DNA of 64,000 bases from CAYWIT01 sp964458415 (lineage in GTDB: Bacteria; Pseudomonadota; Alphaproteobacteria; Micavibrionales; UBA2020), in the NCBI GenBank assembly GCA_964458415.1, contig CAYWIT010000002.1, positions 101,327 to 165,326 on the forward strand, read 5' to 3'. The notes under the pieces were generated by a model. It did not search any database. It worked only from the letters and a program-made list of their open reading frames with translations, and was not told the DNA's origin. This document shows positions 34,404-42,326 of the stretch, piece after piece (position 1 is the first letter of the stretch; the number at the start of each line of letters is the position of its first letter). The position numbers and the translations under genes are program-made.

Positions 34404-36944
34404 ATGTCAGAGGCAAAGAAAACAGGTTGGGGTGAGCTGGTGCATGGGTTGCGCGGTAAAATCAGCGCGACAGCCCTGTTTACCCTTATGAACGGGGTCA
34501 TTATCGGCGTTGTAACGCTTGTTTTGCTTTATTTTACGATGGGGAATCTGCGGACTATTGAAGCGCGGAAAGCGACGCAGGGAATCTTGCAGGCCACAGA
34601 GCAGGCGATTGAAGATATGGAGAAGACGGTCAAGTCTATAGCATATTTTTATGCCACGCTTGATCCTGCGGAACAGGAAAACACGGGAGCGCGGCAGGCC
34701 ATACAGCAAATGCTTGCGCGTGATATAGAGCTCGACAATCTGCTTTGGGTGACGGCAGACCAGACCCAGTATTGGGATGGCAATTCAGGAAACAAAACGC
34801 TCGCGGCTCTGCCGCAGGGGCTACCGGCATTTAACGAGCTGTACAAGATTTCTTTTGATGATGATTTTGGGCAGGTCTCTTATATTTTTGATCTGCCATG
34901 GCCCGTTTTGGATAAAAGAAAAGATAGTGGCGGTAAAAAACAGATGGCCATGCTTGTCAAGGCGCGGAAGGCTGATAATACGCCTGGAATTCTGCTCGTT
35001 ACGCTAAGCCCGGATAAGGTGTTCGAAAAGGGATGGTTTGCGCAAAGAGATGTTATCAGCCGCGCTGCTGTGTTGCGTCGCGAAGATGGTTTGGTTATTA
35101 CGGAGAGCTTGTTTGGGTATCATGAAAGTCAGCAGGGGTTTTTTCCACCTGAAAACATTTTATATGTTGCGCAAACCGGAAAAAATATCTGGACGATCAA
35201 GTTTGATATCCGGCCTACGCTGTCTTCCCGAATATTGATACTGGCTCCATGGGCGTCTTTCGGGTTTATTTTGTCCTTAACCTTGCTGCTCGCCGCGATG
35301 GTGCAGCGCAGGCACGGTCAGGACGTGAAGATTGCTGAAATGTCCAGACATCTCGAGGGCGCGCATAGCGAGCTGCAGAGCAAAACTTCGGAACGTGACA
35401 AGTTGTTTCATACGCTGCGCAGAAGCGAGCGTGAAAACAGAGCTGTCATTAACGCCGTTTCCGATATTATATTCGAAACGGATGAAAACGGCTACATTGT
35501 CTTTTTGAATGAAGCCTGGAAGCGCATTACGGATCAGGAGACGTCGGCGGCTTTGGATAAGGTATTATTCGATTCATTCGATGTGAGAGACCGGCAGCGG
35601 CAAAAGGAAATGTTCGACGAGCTTGTGCGCGGGGAGCGGCAGGCCTATCGTAGCGAGACAAGGCTTGATCTTGGCCATGGCTATCTGAAACCGATCGAGA
35701 TTGCTTTTAGCATGTTGCGCATGACGGAAGATAAAAGCCTGCGCGTCGTCGGAACGATCACGGATATTGAAAAGAGAAAACGTGCCGAATCCGCTCTGCG
35801 TGAGGCGGAGCAGAGTTTTCGCTCTATTTTTGAGAACTCCGTCAGCGGGCTTTACCAGATATCGCCGGATGGACGTTTTATCAGCGCCAATTCCGCCATG
35901 GCGGATATTCTCGGCTATGCGTCGCCGGACGACCTGATCTCCGCCGTGAGGGATGTCGGGGAGCAGGTCTATGTGCGGCCGGAGGATCGCAAGGCGATTG
36001 TCCAGAGGCTTTTGTTTGAAGGGCGTGTTTCAGACGTTGAAACGGAGGTTTATTGCAAGGATGGCCGGAAGATATGGCTGCTCGAAAATGCCCGTGTCGT
36101 GCGGAATGAAAACGGCGGCGTAAAATATTACGAGGGAAGCGCCTGGGACGTAACAAGCCGCAAGGAAGCAGCTGAGGCCATGGAACAAGCGCGCTTACAG
36201 GCGGAAATTTCCAGCCGCAGCAAAATGGAATTTCTGGCCAACATGAGCCACGAGTTGCGTACGCCGCTGAATGCCGTCATCGGATTTTCCGAGATTATCA
36301 AGGATGAAGTCATGGGACCCCTCGGCACTGCGGCGTATAAGGAATATGCGCAGGATATTTATGACAGTGGAAATTATCTGTTGAAGGTCATTAGTGAAAT
36401 TCTTGAAGTGTCACGGATCGGCACCGGCAACCGCGAGCTGAACCTTGGAACGGTACGTTTGGCCAAGGCGCTGAAGTCATGCATGATTATCATGTCCGGA
36501 CGCATAGAGCAGTCAGGCGTTGCCGTAAGCGTAGATTTGCCGGAGGGCCTGCCGGATATGGTCGCGGAAGAGCTGGGGTTCAAGCAGATCATGCTGAATC
36601 TGATTGGCAATGCAATCAAGTTTACGCCGAAAGGTGGCAAGGTGCGCGTAACCGCCGCTTTGGGAGATAAGGGAGAAATGATCGTCGATGTCATCGACAA
36701 TGGCATTGGCATGACCGAGGAAGAGGTCAAAAAAGCCATGCAGCCGTTCAGTAAAGTGGAAACGTCATTCAGTGAAATGAAGGCCGGGACGGGACTCGGC
36801 TTGACTATTGTTGAATCCCTTGTGCAGTTGCACGGCGGAGAATTCAGGCTGATCAGCGAAAAGGGCGTCGGGACGACGGCGCGCGTAATTCTGCCGTCTT
36901 CACGGGTCTTGCAAAACGGATCTTCAGTGGCAAAAACCGGTTAA
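34404..36944 (+). CDS. Membrane PAS-domain sensor histidine kinase, PleC/DivJ-like
   Basis: The 846-residue protein has a membrane segment at ~22-48, a ~230-residue periplasmic sensor region, a second membrane segment near 285-305, and a coiled coil. Two PAS domains (about 350-460 and 475-590) follow, then HisKA with FLANMSHELRTPLNAVIGFS (phosphorylated His616) and HATPase_c with NLIGNAIKFTPKGG, DNGIGM and GTGLGLTIVESL. The HisKA segment with IKDEVMGPLG and YAQDIYDSGNYLL is of the PleC type, whose members act through DivK on CtrA. No response regulator is adjacent. A CtrA box lies upstream, suggesting feedback. Confidence 0.9.
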   Translation: MSEAKKTGWGELVHGLRGKISATALFTLMNGVIIGVVTLVLLYFTMGNLRTIEARKATQGILQATEQAIEDMEKTVKSIAYFYATLDPAEQENTGARQAIQQMLARDIELDNLLWVTADQTQYWDGNSGNKTLAALPQGLPAFNELYKISFDDDFGQVSYIFDLPWPVLDKRKDSGGKKQMAMLVKARKADNTPGILLVTLSPDKVFEKGWFAQRDVISRAAVLRREDGLVITESLFGYHESQQGFFPPENILYVAQTGKNIWTIKFDIRPTLSSRILILAPWASFGFILSLTLLLAAMVQRRHGQDVKIAEMSRHLEGAHSELQSKTSERDKLFHTLRRSERENRAVINAVSDIIFETDENGYIVFLNEAWKRITDQETSAALDKVLFDSFDVRDRQRQKEMFDELVRGERQAYRSETRLDLGHGYLKPIEIAFSMLRMTEDKSLRVVGTITDIEKRKRAESALREAEQSFRSIFENSVSGLYQISPDGRFISANSAMADILGYASPDDLISAVRDVGEQVYVRPEDRKAIVQRLLFEGRVSDVETEVYCKDGRKIWLLENARVVRNENGGVKYYEGSAWDVTSRKEAAEAMEQARLQAEISSRSKMEFLANMSHELRTPLNAVIGFSEIIKDEVMGPLGTAAYKEYAQDIYDSGNYLLKVISEILEVSRIGTGNRELNLGTVRLAKALKSCMIIMSGRIEQSGVAVSVDLPEGLPDMVAEELGFKQIMLNLIGNAIKFTPKGGKVRVTAALGDKGEMIVDVIDNGIGMTEEEVKKAMQPFSKVETSFSEMKAGTGLGLTIVESLVQLHGGEFRLISEKGVGTTARVILPSSRVLQNGSSVAKTG

Positions 36945-37504
36945 AAATCATCATCGGAATCCTCGGACGCCTGCAAAACCTGCCGGGCTGTTTCATAGCT
37001 GAATCCGGCACGAGCCAGCGCCGCAAAATCTTTTTGTAATGTTTTTTTGGGGTCGGCGGTCTTTTGTGCGCGAAAGGGCCCAAGCCGTTTTTTTCTGGCG
37101 AGCGTTCTGGCGGCGGCAAGTTCGGGATTTTCGTTTCCGGACTCTTCATCAATGGACAGGAGCGCTGCTTCGATTTCTGCAGGGGACAAGCCCTTGAGCT
37201 GGAGCTTTGCCAGGATCCCCTGACGGGAAAGCCCCAGGCGGCGGAGCGAGGCTGTTTTGGCTTCGGCATAGGCAGGGTCGTTCAGAAGTCCCGAGGCTGT
37301 ATAACGAACGATCAGTTCATCCACGAGGGGGTAAAAATCCGCGGCAGGAACATTGTGGAAGGCACAGGAGCGGTCTATTTTCCGGCGCATGACTCTTTTC
37401 AGGTTTGCCGCGCTGGTTGCATAGCGCTGCAAATAATAAAGCGCGGCATTTTCCAAATACTGGCGGGAAATTTTTCTTGGGAGTTTTTTCGGCTTTTTGT
37501 CCAT
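36941..37504 (-). CDS. recX: Regulatory protein RecX
   Basis: The 187-residue protein shows the RecX three-helix repeats: ALYYLQRYATSAANLKRVM in the first, DPAYAEAKTASLRRLGLS with KLQLKGLSPAEIEAAL in the second, and KDFAALARAGFSYETARQVL in the third. RecX binds RecA filaments and limits their extension. recA is not in the window. Its 3' end overlaps the kinase gene by four bases, and its start is only 33 bases from the divergent hslO start. Confidence 0.88.
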   Translation of the reverse strand: MDKKPKKLPRKISRQYLENAALYYLQRYATSAANLKRVMRRKIDRSCAFHNVPAADFYPLVDELIVRYTASGLLNDPAYAEAKTASLRRLGLSRQGILAKLQLKGLSPAEIEAALLSIDEESGNENPELAAARTLARKKRLGPFRAQKTADPKKTLQKDFAALARAGFSYETARQVLQASEDSDDDF

Positions 37505-37537
37505 TTTTCTCTGCTTTTATGCTAGCATTGCCTTGCT

Positions 37538-38509
37538 ATGGCTATTCGTATCAAAAAAGACGGTTCAGAACAATCGGGGCTGGTGGATGATAACATTATC
37601 CAGCCATTTCGCCTTGAGAAATCAAATGTCAGGGGGCGCATGGTGCGGATGGGCAGCGTGCTTGACCAGATTATTGCCCAGCACAATTATCCGCCGCCGG
37701 TTTCCGCTTTGTTGAGCGAGGTCGTGACGATCGGGCTTTTGTTGAGCTCGATGCTCAAGTTTGAAGGTATTTTCACACTCCAGATCAAGGGAGACGGCCC
37801 CGTGCGGCTTTTGGTGGCGGATGTTACCAGCCGGGGCGAGGTGCGGGCTTATGCCGGATTTGACGAAGTGGCCGTCCGCAAGGTGGCCAAGCGCAAGCAG
37901 GATATGGAACATCATTATTTTCACCTTCTCGGCAAGGGGCATATTGCCTTTACTGTGGATCAGGGTGGTGCCGATCATCGCTATCAGGGGATCGTGGAAC
38001 TGAAAGGGGAGTCCATCCTTGACGCTGTGCAGCACTATTTCACCCAGTCGGAGCAGATCAAAACTTCCATCCGGCTGGCGGTGCATCCACAGGATGCTCT
38101 GCTCAGAACCGGCGCGATTATGATTCAGCAGATGCCGGATGAAAGCGCCGCCAAGAGCGAACAGTCAGATGCCGAAGCCGGTGCAGAGGACTGGACGCGG
38201 GCTGCCGTGTTGCTGGGAACTTGTACGGAAGGTGAGCTGCTTTCGCCTGTGCTGCATTCCGCCGATGTGCTTTATCGCCTGTTTCACGAGGATGGTGTGC
38301 GGGTCTATTCACCAACGCATGTGCGGTTTAAATGCCGCTGTTCGCGCCAGAAGGTGACGGATGTTCTGAAAGCCATCCCGCGGAGCGAACTGGAAGAGAT
38401 CTGCGCACAGGAGGAAAAGGTTTCCATCAAATGCGAGTTTTGCAGTGAAGAGTATATCTATACGGATGATGATCTGAACGAGGTTTACGGAGAAGGGGAC
38501 GCAACATGA
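37538..38509 (+). CDS. hslO: Redox-regulated chaperone Hsp33
   Basis: The 323-residue protein has the Hsp33 N-terminal domain (DNIIQPFRLEKSNVRGRMVR) and the C-terminal zinc switch with Cys266/Cys268 (KCRCS) and Cys299/Cys302 (KCEFC). Oxidation releases zinc and turns the protein into a holdase chaperone. No ribosome site precedes the ATG; a -10-like TATGCT sits only 14 bases upstream, so the message may be nearly leaderless. The stop overlaps the lipoprotein gene start by ATGA. Confidence 0.94.
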   Translation: MAIRIKKDGSEQSGLVDDNIIQPFRLEKSNVRGRMVRMGSVLDQIIAQHNYPPPVSALLSEVVTIGLLLSSMLKFEGIFTLQIKGDGPVRLLVADVTSRGEVRAYAGFDEVAVRKVAKRKQDMEHHYFHLLGKGHIAFTVDQGGADHRYQGIVELKGESILDAVQHYFTQSEQIKTSIRLAVHPQDALLRTGAIMIQQMPDESAAKSEQSDAEAGAEDWTRAAVLLGTCTEGELLSPVLHSADVLYRLFHEDGVRVYSPTHVRFKCRCSRQKVTDVLKAIPRSELEEICAQEEKVSIKCEFCSEEYIYTDDDLNEVYGEGDAT

Positions 38510-39090
38510 GAAAATATTTATGCATTATGGGGCTGCTTTGCCTCGGGTTTCTTCCAGCCTGTGTTTCTGCGCCGCCGGAAACTGCCGAGCCTGTGTTGAC
38601 TTTTGCCCATATGCGGCCTGTCGCGTTGAATGTGGCAAAAATCGAAGTTCTTGATGAATACAGGCCGACAATGCAGGAGCCGTATGTGGATCATTTGATG
38701 CCATCGCCGCCTGCCCGCGCAGCAAAAATTCTTGCGGAAGAGAAATTGCAGGCGGTCGGTGAAGGGCGCCTTTTGCGCGTTGTGATTGATGAGGCATCGG
38801 TGGTGAAAGAAAATCTGCCGGTGACAGAAGGGTTCTGGGGCGCGTTTTCGCAGGAACCTGCGGAAAGGTATAAAGCCAAAGTAACCTTGCGCTTTGAACT
38901 GGTGAATGAAGCGGCGCCGGATATCATCATCGGGCATGCCTCGGTTATCGGCAAGCGCACGAAAACCCTGATCGAGGGCGAGTCTCCGGCCGCACGTGAT
39001 CAGGCTATGACAGAGCTGACCGAGGCTCTGATGTCCGATCTTTATGACGGATTTGATACGGTCGTACGCGGTACCTTTGGCAAGCTGTAG
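38506..39090 (+). CDS. Outer-envelope lipoprotein of unknown function
   Basis: The 194-residue protein has a lipoprotein signal peptide ending FLPAC (Cys19). The mature part is a single alpha/beta domain with ALNVAKIEVLDEYRPTM, RLLRVVIDEASVVKE and YKAKVTLRFELVNEA. No family name comes to mind with confidence, although lipoproteins of this kind sit beside hslO in several alphaproteobacteria as far as I recall. Translation is coupled to hslO by ATGA. An envelope stress role is possible but unproven. Confidence 0.75.
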   Translation: MRKYLCIMGLLCLGFLPACVSAPPETAEPVLTFAHMRPVALNVAKIEVLDEYRPTMQEPYVDHLMPSPPARAAKILAEEKLQAVGEGRLLRVVIDEASVVKENLPVTEGFWGAFSQEPAERYKAKVTLRFELVNEAAPDIIIGHASVIGKRTKTLIEGESPAARDQAMTELTEALMSDLYDGFDTVVRGTFGKL

Positions 39091-39162
39091 GCTGGGTTAT
39101 TTTCTGAAACGTCTTTCTCGAAACGAGCGTCTCTTGCGCGGAGGCGGGGAAATAAAGTTTTT

Positions 39163-40467
39163 TTAGCCACCGGTCTCCGGAAGCTCTATTTCCGGAGGTT
39201 CCACCTCTGGGGTCTCAACCTCCGGTACTTCAATTTCAGGCGTTTCTATTTCGGGAGCCTCTATTTCCGGCACTTCCATTTCTGGGGCCTCCATCTCCGG
39301 CGTTTCGCTTTCTGGAGCCTCCACTTCAGGTGCTTCGGTTTCAGGGGATTCAATCTCTGAAGTTTCTGCTTCTATTCCTTCAGTTTCCTGATGTTCGATT
39401 TCACGCTCTTTCTCTATTTCTTCCGTTGGTTCCTTGTCAGAGCGCTCCTCACGGGAGTGGGCATTTCCGGTTTCTCTTTCCACGGTGGAGATCTCCGTCT
39501 CGATTTCTTTATGTTCGATAACGATCATCTCCGCAGTGACATGACGCTCGGATGTGATGTCACCAAAAACCAGAACCCTGCTGTTGGGGTTTATATCATC
39601 CAGCTTTCCACCAAGAACAGACGTATTCTGGGCGATGGAAATGACGGTGTCTCCCACGCGTATCCGCTGACCTGAATCTTCCGTTGTTATATATCCCTGC
39701 AGGGCGATGTGTCGCGCTTTTTCAGGGGGGCTGGATGGCGGTGTTGGCGGGGTCAAGGGCCGCGCGCTTTTTTCGATCATCGTGGCGATAATCTTGCCGC
39801 CGGTATTTTTAAAGCCGCTGACATAGACGCGGTCTCCCGGCAGGAGCGGGAGATTTTTATGCCCGATCATGACGGTCTTGCCGCCAATTTCGGCGGTTCC
39901 TTTCTGGACGTTGACGCTGTCAACCTTTCCGCTGAGGATATGGTCAAGGGATATGTGCTGTGCTTGAAGCCCGTTTTGCTGCGGCGTGGCAAGGATTGAA
40001 ACGACCTCGCCAATCCTGAGGTTATCGGTTGTCAGGGCTCCTGCGGCAGAGGAAACAGGCGTTGCCTTTGAATAATGCACCTCCAGGCCATTGACGCAAA
40101 TGCTGCCAAAGCCTGTAATGCGGCCTTTTACAATTATGGAGCCATGAAAGTTGATGCCGGTGCCGCCAATGCCTTTACCGCCTTCGGCAAAGCGAATGCC
40201 GGTGCCGCCGATGCCTTTTCCGCCGGTTTCCGCAAAAATGCCCGTTCCGCCCATGCCGCGGCCGTTTTTGTCGCCGCCGTTACCTTTATCGTCGGGCTTT
40301 TCCGGCTGTTGTTTGGCAGCGGCAAGAAAAAAACCGTCTGGTGTTTTGCACATCTCTGCTGCAAATGCGGGCGAGGCGAAAGCGCAGCCGAGTGCCAATA
40401 CGCAGCAGGATCCGAGCCGTATCAGGAAGAGGGGAAATAATCTTGTGAACGGGACGGCCTGTGTCAT
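39163..40467 (-). CDS. Secreted DUF5666-like protein with Gly-rich repeats and an acidic PE-repeat tail
   Basis: The 434-residue protein has a signal peptide (cleavage after ASPAFA, near residue 36). A Gly-rich section carries three GG(T)GI repeats (KGIGGTGI). Tandem OB-like modules follow (GSIIVKGRITGFGSICVNG, HILSGKVDSVNVQKGTAEIG, LQGYITTEDSGQRIRVGD) resembling DUF5666. After a charged linker, residues 375-434 are eleven PExEx pentapeptides ending PETGG. It starts three bases after the DUF6502-like gene, so they form an operon. The same PE tail appears in the divergent gene at 41.5 kb. Function unknown; cation binding at the cell surface is one possibility. Confidence 0.75.
   Translation of the reverse strand: MTQAVPFTRLFPLFLIRLGSCCVLALGCAFASPAFAAEMCKTPDGFFLAAAKQQPEKPDDKGNGGDKNGRGMGGTGIFAETGGKGIGGTGIRFAEGGKGIGGTGINFHGSIIVKGRITGFGSICVNGLEVHYSKATPVSSAAGALTTDNLRIGEVVSILATPQQNGLQAQHISLDHILSGKVDSVNVQKGTAEIGGKTVMIGHKNLPLLPGDRVYVSGFKNTGGKIIATMIEKSARPLTPPTPPSSPPEKARHIALQGYITTEDSGQRIRVGDTVISIAQNTSVLGGKLDDINPNSRVLVFGDITSERHVTAEMIVIEHKEIETEISTVERETGNAHSREERSDKEPTEEIEKEREIEHQETEGIEAETSEIESPETEAPEVEAPESETPEMEAPEMEVPEIEAPEIETPEIEVPEVETPEVEPPEIELPETGG
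39166..39345 (-). repeat. 15-bp tandem coding repeat, PE-x-E-x tail of the DUF5666-like protein
   Basis: Eleven imperfect 15-base units on the minus strand encode PETEA, PEVEA, PESET, PEMEA and similar pentapeptides, followed by PETGG. The unit is the same as in the array at 41957-42181 on the opposite strand, so the two arrays are inverted relative to each other. Confidence 0.9.
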
Positions 40468-40470
40468 GAT

Positions 40471-41295
40471 TTATTCCTTCTTCCCCTTATTTTCTTCAGA
40501 AAAGAAATAGGCGCCAAGATTAATCCGGTGGCATGCGGAAGGGTTTGCTTTGTCTCTTTCTGAAAGCGCGAAGGCCTTTTTATTGACTTGTCGCAGCATT
40601 TTCATGGCGGAATCGTCGGCAAATTTTTTGAGTTCGCGCGTCGATTCAGCGCTGAGGCCATCATGATAAACGGAGCGGTCAAGGAAGAGGGGGGCTGGCG
40701 ATGTGATGTTCATGACGGCGGCTTCCAGATGGTCGCCATTATTGTGGCCAAGATAATAGCACTTCTCCGGCCAGTCTTCTTTCGGGACGAAGGCGTCTGA
40801 TTTCAGCGTCACGGTGTCGCTGATTTTATCATGGGCGACAAGCTCGAGCCGGATGAGGTCGTCCAGAATAGTGCGGGGATGCACGTCTTTTGAAACGCTT
40901 TCAGCCAGTCGTTGAAAGGCGGGACGTTCGGGAGAGGCGCAGAGGTAAGGGATCGCTATGGGCAGGGCATCATCGTCCAGATAATGCGGGTCGGCCAGCC
41001 ACTTTGCGACAAGCTCAATGCCGATTGATCTTTGTGCCGGGAGATGGTCCGGGCCGGTTTGCCGTCCTCTGTATTCCTTGACGTCCTTTCTATGCACGCC
41101 TGTCATTAGGCTGATTTGGCTGTCGGTGGGGTTTTCCGCCGTTCGTGCAGCCTCCTGTTCTGCAACGAGAACATAGGTTTCCTTGAGGAGATCGATCATA
41201 GGCTGCAAGGTAATATTTTTCCGGATCAGCAGCCGTACGATGGGGCGCAGAATTCTTCGGAGTGCCGCCAGTAATTTTTCATCGAGCTGTTTCAT
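40471..41295 (-). CDS. DUF6502-like putative regulator
   Basis: The 274-residue protein starts with a helical segment RRILRPIVRLLIRKNITLQPMI, followed by a possible helix-turn-helix (DSQISLMTGVHRKDVKEYRG, about residues 59-78). A longer alpha-helical part follows (RSIGIELVAKWLADPHYLDD, RTILDDLIRLELV). This layout is that of the DUF6502 family as I recall it. There is no signal peptide. It is the first gene of an operon with the DUF5666-like gene and lies opposite the PE-repeat gene, so a role as their regulator is plausible. It could also be a structural protein. Confidence 0.7.
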   Translation of the reverse strand: MKQLDEKLLAALRRILRPIVRLLIRKNITLQPMIDLLKETYVLVAEQEAARTAENPTDSQISLMTGVHRKDVKEYRGRQTGPDHLPAQRSIGIELVAKWLADPHYLDDDALPIAIPYLCASPERPAFQRLAESVSKDVHPRTILDDLIRLELVAHDKISDTVTLKSDAFVPKEDWPEKCYYLGHNNGDHLEAAVMNITSPAPLFLDRSVYHDGLSAESTRELKKFADDSAMKMLRQVNKKAFALSERDKANPSACHRINLGAYFFSEENKGKKE

Positions 41296-41411
41296 ATGAT
41301 TATGAAAGTATCTCTCTCGGCTGCTTTTGTTAACCTGTTTTCATTCTACAATAAAAAAGAGAAAATATCACATATAATTTTATATAAACTTAGTATAATT
41401 TAATTAAAAAC

Positions 41412-41427
41412 ATGCAGTTAACTGCAT
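41412..41427. promoter_or_regulatory. Perfect 16-bp palindrome in the divergent promoter region
   Basis: ATGCAGTTAACTGCAT is identical to its reverse complement. It lies between the divergent DUF6502-like and PE-repeat genes, 23 bases upstream of the -35 hexamer of the PE-repeat promoter, a typical operator position for a dimeric regulator. No other copy was noticed in the intergenic regions I read. Confidence 0.6.
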
Positions 41428-41449
41428 TATTTAACAATTAAAAAATATA

Positions 41450-41478
41450 TTGACATGGGAAATTATCACATTTATAGT
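41450..41478 (+). promoter_or_regulatory. Consensus sigma-70 promoter of the PE-repeat gene
   Basis: TTGACA and TATAGT are separated by 17 bases, one mismatch from the full consensus, 58 bases before the ATG. The spacer contains TATCACAT (41464-41471); the same octamer occurs at 41366-41373 in the same intergenic region and at 4995-5002 upstream of cfa. Confidence 0.75.
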
Positions 41479-41536
41479 GAAATTATATGAGGAATGAAAC
41501 AACGATTCGCAACCCCCCCTGAAGGAGAATAAAATA

Positions 41537-42214
41537 ATGAAATCAAAAATCATGTTAATGACGGCGGTCAGTAGCTTTGTGTTGATGCTGTCATTTAAAG
41601 AGGCAAATGCATTTAGTATGGGACACCAGTTCCAGCCGGATACGATGCTTTTACAGCAAGGGATCGTGAAGGTCTTTGGGGAGGAGCGGGGAGGGGAATC
41701 GTCTCATTTTTACCCCAAGGGTATGCGAGGAGAAAAAGAGGGGGATGGAAAGCTATCAGAGGCAGGAAATACTGCCGAGGCTGAGGGCGCCGTCGAATCT
41801 GAAAGCACGGCAGAAAACGAAATCGAGAATGAAAACGAGCTCGAAAATGAAAATGAGATCGAGAACGAAGTCGAAATTGAAAACGAAGTCGAAGTTGAGA
41901 ATGAAATTGAAATTGAAATGGAGGCTCCTGAAATAGAGGAGATTGAGAACGAAACACCAGAAGTGGAGGCTCCAGAAGCTGAGGCCCCAGAGGTAGAAGC
42001 TCCGGAAGTTGAGGCTCCGGAGGTAGAGGCTCCGGAAGTTGAAACTCCAGAGTTTGAAGCTCCAGAGTTTGAAGCTCCGGAAATAGAGGCTCCAGAAGTA
42101 GAGGCTCCTGAAATTGAAGTTCCGGAGGTGGAGGCTCCTGAAATAGAAGTGCCGGAAATCGAAACGCCAGAAGTAGAGGCGCCGGAGCTGCCGGAGCTTC
42201 CTGAAACTGAATAA
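41537..42214 (+). CDS. Secreted acidic low-complexity protein with EN-rich and PE(V/I)EA repeats
   Basis: The 225-residue protein has a signal peptide (cleavage after KEANA, near residue 25) and a ~70-residue leader region with SMGHQFQPDTMLLQQG. An E/N repeat region follows (ENEIENENELENE pattern, residues ~93-130), then fifteen pentapeptides of the PEVEA/PEIEV type. It has no cysteine and is extremely acidic, so it is probably an extended periplasmic or surface polymer that could bind cations or space other proteins. CTGAAGGAG precedes the ATG. It shares its tail with the divergent DUF5666-like protein. Confidence 0.75.
   Translation: MKSKIMLMTAVSSFVLMLSFKEANAFSMGHQFQPDTMLLQQGIVKVFGEERGGESSHFYPKGMRGEKEGDGKLSEAGNTAEAEGAVESESTAENEIENENELENENEIENEVEIENEVEVENEIEIEMEAPEIEEIENETPEVEAPEAEAPEVEAPEVEAPEVEAPEVETPEFEAPEFEAPEIEAPEVEAPEIEVPEVEAPEIEVPEIETPEVEAPELPELPETE
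41957..42181 (+). repeat. 15-bp tandem coding repeat, fifteen PE-x-E-x units
   Basis: Fifteen contiguous 15-base units encode PEVEA, PEAEA, PEVET, PEFEA, PEIEA, PEIEV and variants with no interruption. Third codon positions vary, so the array is under protein-level constraint or is old. It matches the inverted array at 39166-39345. Confidence 0.92.
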
Positions 42215-42228
42215 CGACTACAAAGAAC

Positions 42229-42263
42229 AAAGGGCAGGGGATAATAAATCCCTTGTCCTTTTT
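42229..42263 (+). terminator. Rho-independent terminator of the PE-repeat gene
   Basis: A 14-base-pair stem (two G-T pairs) formed by AAAGGGCAGGGGAT and ATCCCTTGTCCTTT encloses an AATAA loop and is followed by TTC and a further T-rich stretch. It lies 15 bases after the stop. Confidence 0.8.
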
Positions 42264-42272
42264 CTTTTTAAC

Positions 42273-42301
42273 TTGTCGGGGTTTATGCCTCTGCTTATAA
42301 T
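42273..42301 (+). promoter_or_regulatory. Sigma-70 promoter of the outer-membrane protein gene
   Basis: TTGTCG is followed after 17 bases by a perfect TATAAT, 25 bases before the ATG at 42327. With the terminator just upstream it makes the barrel gene a separate transcription unit. Confidence 0.7.
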
Positions 42302-42326
42302 CAAGAAAAAAAAGGAGCACTGCTGA

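Noticed and set aside
39163..39190. LPETG near the C terminus of the DUF5666-like protein resembles a sortase signal
   Set aside because: There is no following membrane helix or basic tail, and it is a natural variant of the PE repeat in a Gram-negative lineage.
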